64,000 nt of DNA, taken from assembly GCF_014486695.1 (NCBI RefSeq), contig NZ_JACTAB010000002.1:186001-250000 (forward strand), given 5' to 3'. A program made the translations under genes and the position numbers. Positions 61,221 to 64,000 of the stretch are shown here, piece after piece. Positions within the stretch are counted from its first letter, which is position 1; every line of letters starts with the position of its first letter. A model generated the notes under the pieces. It did not search any database. It saw only the letters and a list, made by a program, of their open reading frames with translations, and was not told the DNA's origin. The DNA is from Flavobacterium buctense. Lineage in GTDB: Bacteria > Bacteroidota > Bacteroidia > Flavobacteriales > Flavobacteriaceae.

Positions 61221-63875
61221 ATGACAAATATGTTAATCAATACAAATAGGAATAGTAATTTTAAAAATATAAAAGCTCTTTTTAGATTAGCGGCAATTAT
61301 TTTTTTGTTTTTTACTACAACACTATCTGCTCAAACTATAGCAGTAACTAATGTTTCTGTCACTCCTGTATGTGCAGGAAATAATGTAACAGTGACATTT
61401 TCAACCACTAATGGAAATGGAAGTCCAAGAAGATTTACTAATTCATCTGTTTACACGATTTATTTAAGTAATAGTTCTGGAGCAAGTTATACTCAAGTTG
61501 GTTCAACTTTTAGCACAACAGGTGTTTCTTATTCTACAATAAATGGTGGTGTAACTTCCGGAATTACAACCGTTGTAACAATACCACTTAGTGCAACTAC
61601 AGGAACTGGTTATAGAATTTCAATTGGCTCAACTTTGCCAACTTTTAATGCTTCGGCCGGAGCAGGAGCATCTTCGGCATTTACAATAAATGCAGCCGCT
61701 ATAGGAGGAACTATTTCGGGCAGTTCAACTGTTTGTTTTGGGACCAATAGTACAACTTTAACTTTATCAGGTCATACAGGTTCTATAAGTAAATGGCAAT
61801 ATTCTACAGTCAATGATTTTTCTTCGGGTGTTGTTGATATAGCAAATACCACAACTTCTTTAACCGCTACAAATCTGACATCAATAAGATATTACAGAGC
61901 AGTTTTAGTTAACGGAGTTTGTTCCGCTAATAGTTCGATTGCGTCCATTACTGTTAGGCCAAGTTTTACTTCGGGTAGTATTATTTCATCGGGAGAAGCA
62001 ATATGTTATGGAAGTAATCCTATAGTAATAGGAAACGCAACAGCTTCAAGTGGTGGAGATAATGTGATTACTTATAAATGGCAAGCCAATGGAGTTGATA
62101 TTCCTAGCTCAAACACTGTAACTTTTGATCCACCACCAGGATTAACAACCACTACAATTTATACTCGATTTGCCAAAGATGGAACGTGCAATAACTTTAC
62201 TCTTTCTTCCGGAAGTTGGACAGTTACGGTTTCAACTGCCAATACTTGGACAGGTTCAATCAATACAGATTGGACAACTGCATCAAATTGGTCTTGTGGA
62301 GCAGTACCTACATCGGCTACTGATGTAACTATTAGTTCGGCAAGTAATTATCCTGAAATTTCTACTAATGTTTCAATAAATAGTTTGACTTTGGCTAGTA
62401 CAACAACCTTGAAAGTAAATTCAGCCAGTAATTTAACAGTAACCAATTCCATCACCAACAACGGAACATTAACTCTAGAAAACAATGGAAACTTATTGCA
62501 AGTAAATAATGTTGCCAATACCGGTTCGGGTTCTACCATAGTAAAAAGAAATTCAAATCCGTTAATTCGTTTAGATTATACTATGTGGTCATCACCGGTA
62601 GCGAACCAAAATTTATTAAACTTTTCGCCTTTAACTTCTATTAGTCCAAATATTAGATTTTACACTTATAATCCTACGATAAATGCACCGGCAACAACAG
62701 GTTTTTATCAATCGGTTGCTTCTCCATCTACCACACCTTTTGACATAGGGATAGGGTATTTGATTCGCTTACCATTCAATCATCCAACAGCAGCTACAGT
62801 TTGGAATGGTCAATTTACAGGTACAGCCAACAATGGAACACAAAATATAACAATTTCTAATTCAGGCGACAGGTTTAATTCGGTTGGAAATCCATATCCA
62901 TCACCAATTAGTATTTCTCAATTTGCCACTGATAATTCTAGCAATATAGAAACCTCAATTTATTTTTGGAGAAAAACCAACAATTCTTTTAGTCCATCTT
63001 ATTGTTCTTGGAACACAGCATCAAGTACTTTTAGTGATAATGGTGAAGCCTTTACCGAAAGTCCTTTAGGCGTAATTCAAACAGGTCAAGGGTTTTTAGT
63101 GCAAGCAAAATCAGGTGCCACCAATTTAGTATTCAACAATGGACAAAGAGTTGCTAATAATGCCAACCAATTTTTTAGAAATGCCAATACCACTCAAGAC
63201 GTAACTGAATCGAATAGATTTTGGTTAAACATGACAGGTGCAACTTCAGGATTTTCACAAACGGTTGTAGGTTATTTTACCAATGCTACCCTTGGTGCAG
63301 ATGATTTTGATAGTAAATATTTTAATGATGGTCCAATAGCTTTTACTTCGGTAATTGACAATCAGGATTATGTAATCCAAGGACGACCAGTGCCGTTTAC
63401 TACTGCTGATGTTGTGGCAATGAAATACAAAGTAGCAACTGCAGGAACGTATTCAATTGCGATAGACCATGTTGATGGTTTGTTTTCTGAAAATCAAGCC
63501 ATTTACCTTAGAGATAACTTAACGGCTACAATTCATGATTTAACTACAGGAGCTTATAATTTCAATTCAGATGCCGGAACATTTGCAGAACGATTTGAAG
63601 TTTTATATCAATTGCCATTAGGGGTTGAAAATCCGTCATTCACTGCAGATCAAGTTGTTGTTTACAAAAATGAGGCAAATCAAATAGTGATTAGTTCAGG
63701 AAATGTAATCATGGAATCGGTAAAAGTATTTGATATTAGGGGAAGATTATTAATTGAGTCAAAAAACATCAATGCCTCTCAAACTGCAATCAACGTAGGG
63801 TCGTCAACTGAAGTTTTATTAGTTCAAATTATTTCAAATGAAGGTCAAGTGGTGACTAAGAAAGTGATTAGATAA
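61221..63875 (+). CDS. T9SS-secreted protein, copy 2 with different passenger domain
   Basis: This 884-residue protein has a long signal peptide (ends TLSAQ). The passenger part, residues about 40-405, differs entirely from the first copy: an Ig-like first domain (VSVTPVCAGNNVTVTFSTTNGNG), then Cys-containing beta domains (GGTISGSSTVCFGTNSTTLTLSG, GEAICYGSNPIVIGNATA) and an adapter (WTGSINTDWTTASNWSCGAVPTSATDVTI) similar to one in the protein at 10707. The last 477 residues nearly equal those of the first copy. The pair looks like passenger swapping onto one export tail. Confidence 0.9.
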   Translation: MTNMLINTNRNSNFKNIKALFRLAAIIFLFFTTTLSAQTIAVTNVSVTPVCAGNNVTVTFSTTNGNGSPRRFTNSSVYTIYLSNSSGASYTQVGSTFSTTGVSYSTINGGVTSGITTVVTIPLSATTGTGYRISIGSTLPTFNASAGAGASSAFTINAAAIGGTISGSSTVCFGTNSTTLTLSGHTGSISKWQYSTVNDFSSGVVDIANTTTSLTATNLTSIRYYRAVLVNGVCSANSSIASITVRPSFTSGSIISSGEAICYGSNPIVIGNATASSGGDNVITYKWQANGVDIPSSNTVTFDPPPGLTTTTIYTRFAKDGTCNNFTLSSGSWTVTVSTANTWTGSINTDWTTASNWSCGAVPTSATDVTISSASNYPEISTNVSINSLTLASTTTLKVNSASNLTVTNSITNNGTLTLENNGNLLQVNNVANTGSGSTIVKRNSNPLIRLDYTMWSSPVANQNLLNFSPLTSISPNIRFYTYNPTINAPATTGFYQSVASPSTTPFDIGIGYLIRLPFNHPTAATVWNGQFTGTANNGTQNITISNSGDRFNSVGNPYPSPISISQFATDNSSNIETSIYFWRKTNNSFSPSYCSWNTASSTFSDNGEAFTESPLGVIQTGQGFLVQAKSGATNLVFNNGQRVANNANQFFRNANTTQDVTESNRFWLNMTGATSGFSQTVVGYFTNATLGADDFDSKYFNDGPIAFTSVIDNQDYVIQGRPVPFTTADVVAMKYKVATAGTYSIAIDHVDGLFSENQAIYLRDNLTATIHDLTTGAYNFNSDAGTFAERFEVLYQLPLGVENPSFTADQVVVYKNEANQIVISSGNVIMESVKVFDIRGRLLIESKNINASQTAINVGSSTEVLLVQIISNEGQVVTKKVIR
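62445..63875 (+). repeat. 1431-bp near-identical direct repeat, copy 2
   Basis: Second copy of the repeat at 59640. Three of the seven differences change the protein: Gly to Asp at 63649, Thr to Ala at 63786 and Thr to Ile at 63832. Confidence 0.95.
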
Positions 63876-63894
63876 GTACAAATTAGCACTAAAT

Positions 63895-63926
63895 AAAAAA
63901 CTCCTCAATTTCTTGAGGAGTTTTTT
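63895..63926. terminator. Terminator after the last T9SS gene
   Basis: AAAAAACTCCTCAA pairs with TTGAGGAGTTTTTT around TTTC (63895-63926), U-rich on both strands; it may serve the gene arriving from the right as well. Confidence 0.92.
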
Positions 63927-63927
63927 A

Positions 63928-64000
63928 TTATACTTTTTTAGAATTTAGCTTCAATTTGTAAAAGGCAAAACTTAATCCTACTATTAATAACAAAATTAAT
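63928..64000 (-). CDS. C-terminal end of a small membrane protein (truncated by window edge)
   Basis: On the minus strand a frame open to the window edge reads LILLLIVGLSFAFYKLKLNS and ends at a TAA (63930-63928) just beyond the shared terminator. The hydrophobic stretch followed by Lys residues looks like a last membrane helix. Only 23 residues are visible, so the family is unknown. Confidence 0.4.
   Translation of the reverse strand, partial: LILLLIVGLSFAFYKLKLNSKKV

Overview
The window reads as a chromosomal segment of an AT-rich member of the Bacteroidota, most likely a Flavobacterium or close relative. The evidence is a SusC/SusD pair, at least five proteins with Por/type IX secretion (T9SS) C-terminal sorting domains, promoters of the form TTTG-N19-TAnnTTTG, almost no Shine-Dalgarno (SD) sequences except a strong one before rpsU, and Bacteroidota-typical families (DUF2851, DUF3467, DUF4136, DUF5522, PF14121-type porin). 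No prophage, plasmid, CRISPR or insertion-sequence gene was seen.

Layout. 1-5042: two tandem paralogous sensor histidine kinases (the first cut by the window edge), a LuxR-type response regulator and a Sel1-like exported protein. 5075-10706: rhodanese, aromatic amino acid hydroxylase, DUF4136 lipoprotein, urocanate hydratase, DUF5522 and a small HExxH membrane protein. 10707-18091: two divergent large T9SS cargo proteins. 18169-26340: PLP-dependent deaminase, glucosaminidase/LysM lipoprotein, hemL, two small exported proteins, lysS, a lipoprotein, lipB and rnhB. 26540-38719: SusC/SusD, a T9SS subtilisin, a porin, cysteine synthase/CBS and a PNGase F-like glycoamidase with a GLPGLI-like front half. 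38776-44137: DUF2851, PspC, a ComEA-like helix-hairpin-helix protein, acyl-CoA dehydrogenase, rpsU, a Xer recombinase and hpf. 44229-57503: the core information-processing cluster tRNA-Thr, tRNA-Tyr, tRNA-Thr, tuf, tRNA-Trp, secE, nusG, rplKAJL, rpoBC. 57618-63875: DUF3467 and two T9SS cargo genes that share a nearly identical 1431-bp 3' half. A truncated membrane protein closes the window.

How the genes work together. The 44-57 kb cluster supplies elongation, secretion and transcription machinery. The SusCD pair, secreted protease, porin and glycoamidase could together harvest glycoprotein or peptide nutrients, which is an inference. The T9SS cargo proteins are surface or secreted proteins built on one shared C-terminal module that ends in the sorting signal.

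The most unexpected signal is between the genes. At least seven intergenic loci carry short tandem arrays with a strict 7-bp period, and two more carry an 8-bp period. Each locus has its own unit sequence, and many arrays abut a stop codon or run up to a start codon. Two loci have opposed purine and pyrimidine heptad arrays that can fold into long hairpins. A separate family of about 60-85 bp dispersed intergenic elements occurs at four places, three of them next to such arrays. All coordinates and repeats were read by eye; no alignment or database search was run.
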